Part shown: in pieces, positions 8,569 to 17,881 of the stretch
Layout: each line of letters starts with the position of its first letter
Numbering within the stretch: the first letter of the stretch is position 1
Origin: Rhodobacter sp. SGA-6-6
GTDB taxonomy: Bacteria > Pseudomonadota > Alphaproteobacteria > Rhodobacterales > Rhodobacteraceae
Direction of reading: 5' to 3'
NCBI RefSeq assembly: GCF_011043545.1
Contig: NZ_JAAKGP010000003.1
Location: 310,001 to 374,000, forward strand
DNA length: 64,000 bases
Notes under the pieces: generated by a model
Seen by the model: only the letters and a program-made list of their open reading frames with translations
Databases searched by the model: none
Told to the model about the DNA's origin: nothing
Position numbers and translations under genes: made by a program

Positions 8569-8582
8569 TTGACGCAGATCAA
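8569..8582 (-). promoter_or_regulatory. FNR/FnrL-type binding site upstream of ctaD
   Basis: TTGAC-GCAG-ATCAA matches the FNR/FnrL consensus TTGAT-N4-ATCAA at 9 of 10 defined positions. It lies 110 bp upstream of ctaD, downstream of the cycA terminator. In this group FnrL represses or activates respiratory oxidase genes with oxygen; repression of the aa3 enzyme at low oxygen is the simplest reading. Confidence 0.5.
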
Positions 8583-8657
8583 GAAATGATCGCCGGGCGC
8601 AGGCGAATCGTCGCAGCCGGGCGGGGCAGGATGTCGCAGGCGGCGGGCGGCCATGGA

Positions 8658-8689
8658 AAAGGGCACCGGGAGCGGTCCCGATGCCCTTT
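8658..8689 (-). terminator. Intrinsic terminator of cycA
   Basis: Arms AAAGGGCACCGGGA and TCCCGATGCCCTTT pair with a single mismatch around a GCGG loop, 21 bp beyond the cycA stop. It separates cycA from ctaD transcription. Confidence 0.8.
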
Positions 8690-8709
8690 GCCGCCTTGCG
8701 GAGCGGGTG

Positions 8710-9123
8710 TTACTGCGCGACCGAGGCCAGGTAGGCCGCCATGTCCTCGCCGCCCTTGGCCAGCTTGAAGGTCATCTTGGTCTTGGCCGAGTCGTCGCCC
8801 AGCGTGGTCTTCAGCCAGCTGCCCGGGTCGGCGACATAGGCGGCCAGCGAGGCTTCGTCCCAGACCGCGCCGGTCGCGCCGACGGCCTTGATCGCGTCGC
8901 CGTATTTGAAATCGGGGTCCGAGGCCACCTGACGGCCGATGATCCCGTAGAGGTTCGGCCCGGTCTTGCCGCCCTTCTGGATGTCGGTTCCGTCGGGGGC
9001 GGTGATCGAATGGCACGCCTTGCACTTCTTGAAGTCCGCCTCGCCCGCGGCCGGATCGCCGGCAAGCGCGGGGCCCGCCGCGGCGAGCGCGGCGAAGGCG
9101 GCAAGGAAGGTCAGCTTGGTCAT
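8710..9123 (-). CDS. cycA: Periplasmic class I cytochrome c (c550/c2 type)
   Basis: A 137-residue electron carrier that shuttles between the bc1 complex and oxidases. A Sec signal peptide (residues 1-21, ending in PALA before GDPAAGE) precedes the haem site CKACH (Cys34, Cys37, His38). [14 protein letters not shown] is the typical central segment and Met117 in TKMTFK is the distal haem ligand. It resembles Paracoccus c550 without the extended tail. It lies directly upstream of ctaD on the same strand but has its own terminator, so the two are neighbours rather than an obligate operon. Confidence 0.93.
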   Translation of the reverse strand: MTKLTFLAAFAALAAAGPALAGDPAAGEADFKKCKACHSITAPDGTDIQKGGKTGPNLYGIIGRQVASDPDFKYGDAIKAVGATGAVWDEASLAAYVADPGSWLKTTLGDDSAKTKMTFKLAKGGEDMAAYLASVAQ

Positions 9124-9302
9124 GATGTCCTCATGGATAGACGGGGCGCCGAGTCGTGCGCCTCGGCTGCTACATGGGGGAGGGGGGTGCTGATATGCAA
9201 TAGCAACCACGGTCGCAGAGGGGGCCGCAGGGGGCGAGGGGCCGCGCCCGGTCTCGCCCGAAGAAACTGTCCCGCCCGAAGAAAGCGGAGCATGGGGCGG
9301 CG

Positions 9303-10025
9303 CTACGCCTGTTCCCTCCGGCAGGCGGGTCCCTCGGCGAAGCTCGGCTCGAAGGTCCGCATCAGCGCGGCGTCGAGGTCGGCCATCGTCACCGGCAGGC
9401 CCAGGTCGACGAGGCTGGTCACGCCATGGTCGCGGATGCCGCAGGGAACGATGCCGGCGAAATGCGACAGGTCCGGCTCGACGTTGATCGAGATGCCGTG
9501 GAAGCTGATCCACCGGCGCAGCTTGATGCCGATGGCGGCGATCTTGTCCTCGGCCGGGCTGCCGTCCGGCCCCGGCGGGCGATCCGGCCGCACCACCCAG
9601 ACGCCGACGCGGCCCGGACGCACCTCGCCCTTCACGTTGAACTCGGCCAGGGTGGCGATCACCCAATTCTCCAGCGCCCGGACGAAGCAGCGCACGTCCG
9701 CCCCGCGCGCCTTCACGTCCAGCATCGTATAGATCACCCGCTGGCCCGGCCCGTGATAGGTGTATTGCCCGCCGCGCCCCACCGGATGGACCGGAAAGCG
9801 GCCGGGCTGCACCAGATCCTCGGCCCGGGCCGAGGTGCCGGCGGTGTAGAGCGGCGGATGCTCCAGGAGCCAGATCGCCTCATCGGCCTCGCCGCGGGCG
9901 ATGGCCTCGGCGCGGGCCTCCATCGCGGCCAGCGTCTCCTGATAGGGCGCGAGGCCGGGGATATGGGTCCATTCCACCATTCGCAGGGCGTCCTTCGGGG
10001 CAGGCGGGATGACGGCGCTTGTCAC
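9303..10025 (-). CDS. lipB: Lipoyl(octanoyl) transferase
   Basis: A 240-residue cytosolic enzyme that transfers octanoate from acyl carrier protein to lipoyl domains, the first step of protein lipoylation. The signature [13 protein letters not shown] spans residues 83-95, Lys161 lies in [17 protein letters not shown] and the acyl-thioester Cys195 in [15 protein letters not shown]. Two starts are possible: GTG at 10023-10025, used here, and ATG at 9978-9980 (MVEWTHIPG), which would give 225 residues and is closer to the usual family start. Confidence 0.95.
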   Translation of the reverse strand: MTSAVIPPAPKDALRMVEWTHIPGLAPYQETLAAMEARAEAIARGEADEAIWLLEHPPLYTAGTSARAEDLVQPGRFPVHPVGRGGQYTYHGPGQRVIYTMLDVKARGADVRCFVRALENWVIATLAEFNVKGEVRPGRVGVWVVRPDRPPGPDGSPAEDKIAAIGIKLRRWISFHGISINVEPDLSHFAGIVPCGIRDHGVTSLVDLGLPVTMADLDAALMRTFEPSFAEGPACRREQA

Positions 10026-10118
10026 CCCGCATCGGGATTTCCGGTCTTCCGGTCCTTCGCATCCATGCTAACATGGCCGCAGTTTCCAGACCTCTCCCCC
10101 GGATTTCGGAGTGATGCA

Positions 10119-11858
10119 ATGAAGATCAAGTATCTTGCAAGCGGCGCAGCCATTGTCGCCCTGTCCATTTCCCCGCTTTCGCCGATGCCCCAGCCCGCCC
10201 GCGCCGACAGCGGCGACGTGGTGGCCGGGCTGATCGTCGGCGCCATCATCGGCGGCGCCGTCGCCAGCGAGAAGGGCAAGAAGAAATCCAAGGCCAAGTC
10301 GAAATCCTCGAAGTCGAAGGCCAAGGCCCCCGCGATCTCGGCCGAGCAGAAGGCCGCGAATGTCGAGGTGCAGCAGGCGCTGAACCATTTCGGCTGGACG
10401 GTCGGCACCGCGGACGGCGCGCTCGGCCCGAAGTCGAAGGCGGCGGTCAAGGAATACCAGGCCTTCATGGGTTTCCCCGTCACCGGCGAGCTGACCGAGC
10501 ATGAGCGCAGCGTTCTGGTCACCGCCTTCCACCGCGCCGAGGCGGGCGGCTCGGCGATCTCGGAAATCGTCTCCGGCTCGGTCTACGGCCTGCGCGGCGT
10601 GCTGATCGCCCAGGCGCAGGAGATGGCGCCGGGCGGCACCATGGCCGCCGCGGGCGGCGCGACCGGGGGGACCGCCGGCGCCATCGTCGCGGAGCCGGCG
10701 GTGAAGCCGGGCGAGGTGGCCGCGGCCGCCGCCGCCGCGATCCCCTCGCTGCTGCCCGAGGAGGGCACCGTCGCCGGCCCCGCCGCGCCGATCGCGCCCT
10801 CGGCCCCGGCTGCGGTCGACCCCGTGCTGCCCGTGGCCCCGGTGGTGACGCCGGTCACCGCCCCGGTGGTCGCGCCCGAGGCCGGCAAGCCCGCGCCGAT
10901 CCCGCTGCCCGCCGCCCCCGTGGCCGCCGCGCCGGAGCCGGAGCCCTCGGCGCCGGTGGTGGAAGAGGCCGCCGTCGAGCCCGCAGAACCCGAGGAGACC
11001 GCGACGGCCGAGGCCACCGGCCCCGGCCTGCCCACCTTCCTCGGCGCCGGCGGCAAGGACACGCTGACCGCCGCCTGCAATGCGGTGGCGATGCAGACCG
11101 CGGTCAACGGCGCGCCGGTGTCGGAAGTGACGGTCGAGAATGCCGGGCTCGCGCTGGACGAACAGTTCTGCCTGGCCCGGGCCGAGGCCGTCGCCGCCGG
11201 CGACCATCTGGCCGCGCAGGTGCAGGGCTTCACGCCCGAGCAGATCGCCCAGCAATGCGACGCGCTGGCTCCGGTGCTGAAGGAGCACGTCGCCGCCCTG
11301 TCGACCAGGCCGGCGGAAGAGGTGCTGGAGGGGGTCGAGGGCTTCGCGCTGGCCTCCGGCATGTCGCCCGAGCAGCTGACGGGCACGGCGCAGGTTTGCC
11401 TCGGCGTCGGCTACAAGGCCGACAATGCCTCGGTCGCCATCGGCTCGGCGCTGCTGCTGACCGCGATGGGCGAGGCGGGCTATGCCGAGCTTCTGGGCTT
11501 CCATCTGGCCCGCGGGCAGGGGGCGGAGGCGCGTCCCGATCTGGCCGAGGGCTGGTATGAGCTGGCCGCCGGCGCGGGCGATCCGGTCTTCGCCGCGGGC
11601 GATGCCGGCCGCACCGACATGCTGCTGGACGCGGCCTATGCGCTGAACGGCCATGGCCCGGCGACCGAACCGGCGCTGCCCAGCTTCGTGGTGGCCCCCG
11701 CGGCGGAACCGGAGGCCGAGCCCGCGCCGCTGCCTGCGGCCCCGGGCGAGCCGGTGGCGATGCGGGTCGAGGGCCCCGGCGCCGATGCGCTGCGGACGGG
11801 AGCGGAGTTTGCCCGCGCCGCGCTGACCGCGCCCTTCATGGCGATGGCGGCGCACTGA
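10119..11858 (+). CDS. Secreted peptidoglycan-binding-domain protein with Pro/Ala-rich linker
   Basis: A 579-residue exported protein. A signal peptide (residues 1-30, ending in QPARA) is followed by a glycine-rich hydrophobic patch (VVAGLIVGAIIGGAVA), a lysine/serine tract, and a PGBD type-1-like segment (about residues 82-130: VQQALNHFGWTVGTADGALG then KSKAAVKEYQAFMG). A long Ala/Pro/Glu-rich linker (about 190-300) leads to a C-terminal helical region (about 310-500) with SEL1-like features and several cysteines. It probably binds cell wall in the periplasm; no catalytic domain is visible. The ATG at 10119 lacks a strong Shine-Dalgarno match. Confidence 0.65.
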   Translation: MKIKYLASGAAIVALSISPLSPMPQPARADSGDVVAGLIVGAIIGGAVASEKGKKKSKAKSKSSKSKAKAPAISAEQKAANVEVQQALNHFGWTVGTADGALGPKSKAAVKEYQAFMGFPVTGELTEHERSVLVTAFHRAEAGGSAISEIVSGSVYGLRGVLIAQAQEMAPGGTMAAAGGATGGTAGAIVAEPAVKPGEVAAAAAAAIPSLLPEEGTVAGPAAPIAPSAPAAVDPVLPVAPVVTPVTAPVVAPEAGKPAPIPLPAAPVAAAPEPEPSAPVVEEAAVEPAEPEETATAEATGPGLPTFLGAGGKDTLTAACNAVAMQTAVNGAPVSEVTVENAGLALDEQFCLARAEAVAAGDHLAAQVQGFTPEQIAQQCDALAPVLKEHVAALSTRPAEEVLEGVEGFALASGMSPEQLTGTAQVCLGVGYKADNASVAIGSALLLTAMGEAGYAELLGFHLARGQGAEARPDLAEGWYELAAGAGDPVFAAGDAGRTDMLLDAAYALNGHGPATEPALPSFVVAPAAEPEAEPAPLPAAPGEPVAMRVEGPGADALRTGAEFARAALTAPFMAMAAH

Positions 11859-11968
11859 CCATGCGGGAAGGGGGCAGGGCATCGTCCGGCCCCCTTTGCC
11901 CGCCAAATTGTCCCTTCCAATCCGGCCCGACTGCGGCTAGACAGCGGCCACCCGGAAGCCGGTGCCGT

Positions 11969-12055
11969 GCGGATGTGGCGGAATTGGTAGACGCGCAGCG
12001 TTGAGGTCGCTGTTCCTTAACCGGAGTGAAAGTTCGAGTCTTTTCATCCGCACCA
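11969..12055 (+). tRNA. tRNA-Leu (GAG anticodon)
   Basis: The acceptor arms GCGGATG and CATCCGC pair perfectly and are followed by an encoded ACCA. The anticodon stem CAGCG/CGCTG encloses loop TTGAGGT, giving anticodon GAG at 12003-12005. A long class II variable arm and the T-arm sequence GTTCGAGTC are present. Confidence 0.95.
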
Positions 12056-12311
12056 CCGGCCCGGGGCAGTCCTGCTCCCGGGCCGTTTGCTTTCCCCCGG
12101 GCCGCGATTCGCCGGGCCGCCCGCCGCGCCCTGCCGACCCTTCCGCGACAGGTCATATTTCCGCCGCAGTCCGGTCCGGCTGCACGGTTTTCCCGCATTT
12201 GCACCGGCGGCTTCCGCGGCCCTGATTCTGCGTTGCATTACGCCGCGGCATTTGCTTACGTCGCACTCCGACAAGGCCGGAACAACGGCCGGGACGACAG
12301 GGAGACCAAGC

Positions 12312-13415
12312 TTGGCCGCAGCACCCCAGGGTGACGCATACGTCGCATTCAAGCATGTCCAGAAAAGCTATGACGGCGTCTCGCTCGTCGTGAAGGACCT
12401 TAACCTGGACATTGCCAAGGGCGAGTTCCTGACCATGCTGGGCCCCTCCGGCTCCGGCAAGACCACCTGCCTGATGATGCTGGCGGGGTTCGAGACCGCC
12501 ACCCATGGCGAGATCCTGCTGGACGGCCGCAACATCAACATGGTGCCGCCGCACAAGCGCGGCATCGGCATGGTGTTCCAGAACTACGCGCTGTTCCCGC
12601 ACATGACCGTCGGCGAGAACCTGTCCTTCCCGCTGGAAGTCCGCGGCATGGGCAAGGACGAGCGCGAAACCCGGATCAAGCGGGCGCTGGACATGGTGCA
12701 GATGGGCGCCTTCGCCGCGCGCCGGCCGGCGCAGCTCTCGGGCGGCCAGCAGCAGCGCATCGCCTTGGCCCGGGCGCTGGTGTTCGATCCGGCGCTGGTG
12801 CTGATGGACGAACCCTTGGGCGCGCTGGACAAGCAGCTGCGCGAGCACATGCAGTTCGAGATCAAGCACCTGCACGAAAGCCTTGGCATCACCGTGGTCT
12901 ACGTCACCCACGACCAGGGCGAGGCGCTGACGATGTCCGACCGGATCGCCGTCTTCAACGATGGCCGCATCCAGCAGCTGGCCTCGCCTGCCGACCTTTA
13001 CGAGCGCCCCGAGAACAGCTTCGTCGCCGGCTTCATCGGCGAGAACAACAAGCTGCCCGGCACGATCGAGGAGCTGTCGGGCGACAAGGCCCTGGTGCGG
13101 CTGGCGACCGGAGAGGTGATCGACGCCACCCCGGTCAACATCCGCGAGAAGGGCCAGCAGACCCTGGTCTCGATCCGGCCGGAGCGGGTGGAGTTCAAGC
13201 CCGGCATGATGCCCGAGGGCGCGCATACGCTGGACGCCGAGGTGATCGAGGTCATCTACATGGGCGACATCCTGCGCGCCGTGCTGCGGGTGGCGGGCAG
13301 CGACGGCTTCGTGATGAAGATGCGCAACACCCTGGGCCAGACCAGACTTTCCGCCGGCGACCGGATCAAGGTCGGCTGGCATCCGCAGGACGCCCGCGCG
13401 CTGGACGTGATCTGA
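12312..13415 (+). CDS. ABC transporter ATPase, spermidine/putrescine type
   Basis: A 367-residue ATPase energising the permease pair that follows. Walker A is GPSGSGKTT, the signature is LSGGQQQR, Walker B is LVLMDEP and the switch His lies in YVTHDQGEA. The C-terminal about 110 residues form a TOBE regulatory domain (SIRPERVEF). Start TTG at 12312 was chosen because GGGAGA lies 8 bases upstream and the homologous N-terminus begins a few residues later; no ATG or GTG fits. It opens a four-gene operon (ATPase, binding protein, two permeases). The 255 bp between the tRNA and this gene holds no gene I can see. Confidence 0.9.
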   Translation: MAAAPQGDAYVAFKHVQKSYDGVSLVVKDLNLDIAKGEFLTMLGPSGSGKTTCLMMLAGFETATHGEILLDGRNINMVPPHKRGIGMVFQNYALFPHMTVGENLSFPLEVRGMGKDERETRIKRALDMVQMGAFAARRPAQLSGGQQQRIALARALVFDPALVLMDEPLGALDKQLREHMQFEIKHLHESLGITVVYVTHDQGEALTMSDRIAVFNDGRIQQLASPADLYERPENSFVAGFIGENNKLPGTIEELSGDKALVRLATGEVIDATPVNIREKGQQTLVSIRPERVEFKPGMMPEGAHTLDAEVIEVIYMGDILRAVLRVAGSDGFVMKMRNTLGQTRLSAGDRIKVGWHPQDARALDVI

Positions 13416-13488
13416 CGTCCCCGCGCGGCCACGACAACCGGGCCGGCGAAAAAGCCCGGGACTGAACCATCAACACGGGAGCGACCAG

Positions 13489-14568
13489 ATGAAAAGACTG
13501 CTGATCCTGACCACCGCCTTCGGGGCGCTTGCCCTGCCCGCCACGGCCGACGAGATCACCGTGATGGGCTGGGGCGGCGCCTATACGGCCAGCCAGATCG
13601 AGGCCTATCACAAGCCTTTCACCGCGGCGACCGGCACCACCGTGGTCTCGGTCGACAGCGACAACCCGGCGACGCCGATCAAGGCGCAGGTCGAGGCCAA
13701 CAACGTCACCGTCGACGTGGCGATCCTGGAAATCGCCGATGCTGTGCGCCTGTGCGACGAGGGCGTGATCATCCCGATCGACCCGGCCTCGCTGCCCGCG
13801 GGCGTGGACGGCACCGCCGCCGCCGACGACTTCCTGCCCGGCACGCTGACCGAATGCATGGTGCCGACCGACATCTTCTCGACCATCATCGCCTACGACG
13901 CCTCGAAATATGCCGAGGGCGAGGGGCCGAAGACCATTGCCGACTTCTTCGACACCGAGAAGTTCCCCGGCAAGCGCGGCATCCGCAAGTCGCCCAAGGT
14001 CACGCTGGAAATGGCGCTGATGGCCGATGGCGTGCCGGCGGGCGAGGTCTATGCCATGCTGGAAACCCCCGAGGGGCTGGACCGCGCCTTTGCCAAGCTG
14101 GACACGATCAAGGCGGACGCGGTGTTCTGGGAGGCCGGCGCGCAGCCGCCGCAGCTGCTGGCCGATGGCGAGGTGGTGATGACCATGGCCTACAACGGCC
14201 GGATCTTCAACGCCGCCCAGCAGGAGGGCAAGCCCTTCGACATCGTCTGGGACGGCCAGGTCTACGAATGGGAAGGCATGTCGATCCCGAAAGGCGCCCC
14301 GAACGAGGCCGCCGCGCTGGAGTTCGTGAAGTTCGCCACCTCCTCCGAGCCCGCCGCCAAGGCCGCCGAGTTCATCAGCTACGGCCCGCCGCGCAAGTCC
14401 TCGGCCAGCCTCGTCGGCAACATCCAGGGCACCGACCAGCCGATGTCGCCGAACCTGCCGACCGCGACCGAGAACCTGACCAACGCGCTGGCCTCGTCGC
14501 TGGACTTCTGGGCCGACCGCGACACCGAACTGGGTGAGCGCTACAACGCCTGGCTCGCCGCCAACTGA
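13489..14568 (+). CDS. Periplasmic polyamine-type substrate-binding protein
   Basis: A 359-residue ABC binding protein of the PotD/type 1 extracellular family. The signal peptide (residues 1-20, ending PATA before DEITVM) is followed by the opening segment VMGWGGAYTASQIEAYHKPF typical of this group. Acidic and aromatic residues that line polyamine pockets are plausible (WEAGAQPPQLLADGEVVM), but the ligand could equally be another organic cation. It sits 73 bp after the ATPase gene in the same operon. Confidence 0.85.
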   Translation: MKRLLILTTAFGALALPATADEITVMGWGGAYTASQIEAYHKPFTAATGTTVVSVDSDNPATPIKAQVEANNVTVDVAILEIADAVRLCDEGVIIPIDPASLPAGVDGTAAADDFLPGTLTECMVPTDIFSTIIAYDASKYAEGEGPKTIADFFDTEKFPGKRGIRKSPKVTLEMALMADGVPAGEVYAMLETPEGLDRAFAKLDTIKADAVFWEAGAQPPQLLADGEVVMTMAYNGRIFNAAQQEGKPFDIVWDGQVYEWEGMSIPKGAPNEAAALEFVKFATSSEPAAKAAEFISYGPPRKSSASLVGNIQGTDQPMSPNLPTATENLTNALASSLDFWADRDTELGERYNAWLAAN

Positions 14569-14619
14569 TGCCGACCGGCGGCGCGGGGGACCCCTGCGCC
14601 GCCCCTTTCCTTCAGGACG

Positions 14620-15876
14620 ATGCAAGCGATGACCGACGCCACCGCCCCCCTGACCACCACCGACGGACGGCCGCTGAAGGCCGCGCTCGCGGCGGCCGGG
14701 GCGCGGGCGCGGCGCCGGGCGCTGTTCCTGGTGCTGCCGTTACTCATCTTCGTGATGATCACCTTCGTGATCCCGATCGGCCAGATGCTGCACCAGTCGT
14801 TCTACAACCCCTATTTCTCGCGCAATGCGCCCAACGTCGCCGCCTGGTTCGCCGGGAACCCGGTGGGGACCGAGCCGGACGAGGCCGCCTATGCCGCCCT
14901 GGCCGAGGATTTCCGCGCCATGCAGGCCGCCAAGACCGCGGGCGAGGCCGCGACGCGGGTCAACTACACCCTGCCGGAAACCCGCTCGCTGATCACCAAG
15001 ACCGCGCGCAACGCGGGCGACCTGGCGCCGCCCTACAAGGAGGCCTTCCTCGCCATCGACAAGAAATGGGCCGATCCGGCGGTCTGGCAGGCGATGCGTT
15101 CCTCTTCCACCGCCTATACCTCGGACTTCTACCTGATCGCGGCGGATTTCGAGCGCGCCGCCGACGGCACGGTGCAGAAGGTGCCGGACAAGCAGCGGAT
15201 CTACGTCAAGCTGTTCATCAAGACCTTCATCCTGTCCGCGCTGATCACGGTGATCTGCCTACTGCTCGCGTTCCCCATCGCGCATCTGCTGGCGACGCTG
15301 CCGATGGCCAAGGCCAACCTGCTGATGATCCTGGTGCTGCTGCCGTTCTGGACCTCGCTCCTCGTGCGGACGACCAGCTGGATCGTGCTTTTGCAGCAGA
15401 AGGGCGTGGTGAACGAGACCTTCGTCGCCCTCGGCCTGGTCGGCGACGGCAACCGGCTGAACCTGATCTACAACCAGACCGGCACCATCATCGTGATGAC
15501 GCATATCCTGCTGCCCTTCATGGTGCTGCCGCTCTATTCGGTGATGCGGGTGATCCCGCCCAGCTATGCCCGCGCCGCCCGCTCGCTGGGGGCCACCTCA
15601 TGGACCACCTTCCGCCGCATCTACCTGCCGCAGACCCTGCCGGGGATCGGCGCCGGGGCGCTGCTGGTCTTCATCCTGGCGGTCGGCTACTACATCACCC
15701 CCGCGCTGGTCGGCGGCGCGGACGGGCAGCTGATCTCGAACCTGATCGACTTCCACATGGACAAGTCGAACTGGTCGCTGGCCGCGGCGCTGTCGGCGCT
15801 GCTGCTGGTGGGGGTGCTGCTGCTCTACTGGCTTTACGACCGGCTGGTCGGCATCGACAAGCTGAAGCTCGGCTGA
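14620..15876 (+). CDS. ABC permease, PotB type
   Basis: A 418-residue inner-membrane permease with about six helices. A large periplasmic insert (about residues 60-190) separates the first helix from the core. The EAA loop is recognisable as YARAARSLGATSWTTFRRIYLPQTLPG. It pairs with the next gene to form the channel. ATG 14620 and ATG 14629 are both possible starts; AGGA at 14614-14617 is rather close to the first and rather far from the second. Family is clear, substrate inferred from the operon. Confidence 0.88.
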   Translation: MQAMTDATAPLTTTDGRPLKAALAAAGARARRRALFLVLPLLIFVMITFVIPIGQMLHQSFYNPYFSRNAPNVAAWFAGNPVGTEPDEAAYAALAEDFRAMQAAKTAGEAATRVNYTLPETRSLITKTARNAGDLAPPYKEAFLAIDKKWADPAVWQAMRSSSTAYTSDFYLIAADFERAADGTVQKVPDKQRIYVKLFIKTFILSALITVICLLLAFPIAHLLATLPMAKANLLMILVLLPFWTSLLVRTTSWIVLLQQKGVVNETFVALGLVGDGNRLNLIYNQTGTIIVMTHILLPFMVLPLYSVMRVIPPSYARAARSLGATSWTTFRRIYLPQTLPGIGAGALLVFILAVGYYITPALVGGADGQLISNLIDFHMDKSNWSLAAALSALLLVGVLLLYWLYDRLVGIDKLKLG

Positions 15877-15889
15877 GGAGGAGAAGACC

Positions 15890-16822
15890 ATGGCCCTTCC
15901 GACCTATGCCGACCCGCTGGAGCGCGCCTGGCACTATGCCTACCTGCTGATCTGCGGCCTGATCTTCCTGTTCCTGATCGCGCCGATCCTGGTGATCATC
16001 CCGCTCTCGTTCAACGCCGAGCCCTATTTCACCTTCACCGAGAAGATGCTGACCTTCGACCCCGAAGGCTATTCCCTGCGCTGGTATGATGCGCTGGTCT
16101 CGGTCGGGATGCAGGCGCCGGATGCGGAAACCGGCTGGTGGGCCGACATGTGGCGCAACTCCACCTGGGTCCGGGCGGCGAAGAACTCGCTGATCGTCGG
16201 CTTCTGGGCGACCATCCTCGCCACCGTGCTGGGGACGCTGGCCGCGCTCGGCCTGTCGCGGCCCGAGATGCCCTACCGGCGGGTGATCATGGCGGTGCTG
16301 ATCTCGCCGATGATCGTGCCGATCATCATCATCGCCACCGGGCTGTTCTTCTTCTACTCCAACCCCTGCAGCATCCTCGCCACCAGCTGCGGCAAGCTGA
16401 CCTCGACCTATACCGGCATCGTGCTGGCCCATGCCACGCTGGGGATTCCCTTCGTCATCATCACGGTGACGGCCACGCTGTCGGGCTTCGACCAGTCGCT
16501 GATCCGCGCCGCCGCCAGCCTGGGGGCCAATCCGCGCACCACCTTCTTCAAGGTGGTGATGCCGCTGATCCTGCCCGGCATCATCTCGGGCGCGCTCTTC
16601 GCCTTCGTCACCTCCTTCGACGAGGTGGTGGCGGTGCTGTTCATCGCCGCGCCGGACCAGCAGACCATCCCGCGGCAGATGTGGAACGGCATCCGCGAGC
16701 AGATCAGCCCGGCGATCCTGGCGGTGGCGACGATCCTGGTGGTGATCTCCATCGCGCTGCTGGCCTCGGTCGAGCTGCTGCGGCGGCGGTCGGACCGGCT
16801 GAGGGGCGTGACGGGGCGGTAA
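15890..16822 (+). CDS. ABC permease, PotC type
   Basis: A 310-residue second permease subunit of the polyamine-type importer with about six helices and the EAA loop IRAAASLGANPRTTFFKVVMP. An insert after the first helix includes NPCSILATSCGKL between helices 3 and 4. The ATG at 15890 follows GGAGGAG by 6 bases and starts 13 bp after the PotB-like gene, consistent with tight co-translation. It is the last gene of the operon; the AEC transporter beyond is convergent. Confidence 0.9.
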   Translation: MALPTYADPLERAWHYAYLLICGLIFLFLIAPILVIIPLSFNAEPYFTFTEKMLTFDPEGYSLRWYDALVSVGMQAPDAETGWWADMWRNSTWVRAAKNSLIVGFWATILATVLGTLAALGLSRPEMPYRRVIMAVLISPMIVPIIIIATGLFFFYSNPCSILATSCGKLTSTYTGIVLAHATLGIPFVIITVTATLSGFDQSLIRAAASLGANPRTTFFKVVMPLILPGIISGALFAFVTSFDEVVAVLFIAAPDQQTIPRQMWNGIREQISPAILAVATILVVISIALLASVELLRRRSDRLRGVTGR

Positions 16823-16861
16823 GCTCCTCCCGCGCCTTCGGCTTGTCGTCGCGGCGGGCCG

Positions 16862-17800
16862 CTACGGCAGGATGTGCAGCCAGGCCCAGGTCGTCCCGAT
16901 CGAGGCCGCGGTGGCGAACAGCACCGCCGAGGCATTCACCCGCTTCGCCACCCCATACATATGGGCGAAGAGATAGGCGTTGACCCCCGGCGCCATCGCC
17001 CCGGTCATCACCGCCGAGCGCAGCCCGGCCTGGTCCAGCCCGAAGACCAGCCGCCCCAGCCCCCAGGTCACCGCCGGATGCACCAGCAGCGAGGCGACGC
17101 AGATCATGGCGATGGTCGCCTTGTCGCCCTCGGGCCGGTAGCGCAGCAGCACGCCGCCGAGGCCGAACAGCGCTGCGGGCAGCGAGGCTTGCACCATCAT
17201 CTCCACCGCGTCCCAGACCGGCACCGGCAGCGGATTGCCCATGAGGTTGACCACGAAGCCGGCGAGGATGCCGATCACCAGGGGCTGCAGCAGCACCGCC
17301 CGGGCGATCTTGCCCGCCAGCCGCGGCAGCGCCAGCCCGTGCCCGCGGCTGCGCCCCCATTCCATCAGCCCGATGCCGAGGGCATAAAGCAGCGGCGCGT
17401 GGATCGAGATGATGGCGTAGTTGCCGGCCAGCGCCTCCGGCCCGTAGGCGCGCTCGGTGATCGGCACGCCCAAGAGCAGCGAGTTCGAGAAACTGCAGGC
17501 GAAGCCGATGGCGATGGCGTCGGGCAGCGGCCGGCGGAACAGCCGCATCGCGCCGAGAAAGCCGAGCGCGCCGGCGGCCAAGGCGCCGAGGTAGAAGCTG
17601 GTCAGCAGCCGCAGGTCGTAGGCTGCCGACAGGTCCAGCCGCGCGATGGAGCGGAACAGCAGGCAGGGCAGCGCGAAGGTCTGGGCGAAGCGCATCAGCC
17701 CGTCCACCGCCGCATCCGCGAACAGCCCGGCGCGGGCGGCGGCATAGCCGAAGCCGATCAGCAGGAAGACGGGAAGGATGACTTCGATCAGGGCGGACAT
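16862..17800 (-). CDS. AEC-family transporter
   Basis: A 312-residue membrane protein of the auxin efflux carrier family, with about ten hydrophobic helices in two five-helix halves. The family pattern is seen in GFGYAAARAGLFADAAVDGL near the N-terminus and AIGFACSFSNSLLLGVPI, where SN and GxP residues mark helix breaks. Bacterial members move small organic acids such as malate or malonate. No neighbour gives a substrate clue. Confidence 0.8.
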   Translation of the reverse strand: MSALIEVILPVFLLIGFGYAAARAGLFADAAVDGLMRFAQTFALPCLLFRSIARLDLSAAYDLRLLTSFYLGALAAGALGFLGAMRLFRRPLPDAIAIGFACSFSNSLLLGVPITERAYGPEALAGNYAIISIHAPLLYALGIGLMEWGRSRGHGLALPRLAGKIARAVLLQPLVIGILAGFVVNLMGNPLPVPVWDAVEMMVQASLPAALFGLGGVLLRYRPEGDKATIAMICVASLLVHPAVTWGLGRLVFGLDQAGLRSAVMTGAMAPGVNAYLFAHMYGVAKRVNASAVLFATAASIGTTWAWLHILP

Positions 17801-17825
17801 CGGGCGCTTCCGGCTGGCGGCGGAG

Positions 17826-17881
17826 CCGGGGGTTTCACACCCCCGGACCCCCGTGGAGTATTTGGGCCAAGATGAAGGGGA
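17826..17881. repeat. GGGGGTCCGGGGG/ATTTGG intergenic repeat, half element
   Basis: CGGGGGTTTCACACCCCCG forms a G/C hairpin and is followed by GACCCCCGTGGAGTATTTGG and CCAAGATGAAGGGG. On the minus strand this reads as the right half of the GGATATTT hairpin repeat (ATACTCC, CGGGGGTCCGGGGG), so it is a related but shorter copy. It occupies the gap between the metallo-hydrolase stop and the AEC transporter start. Confidence 0.55.
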
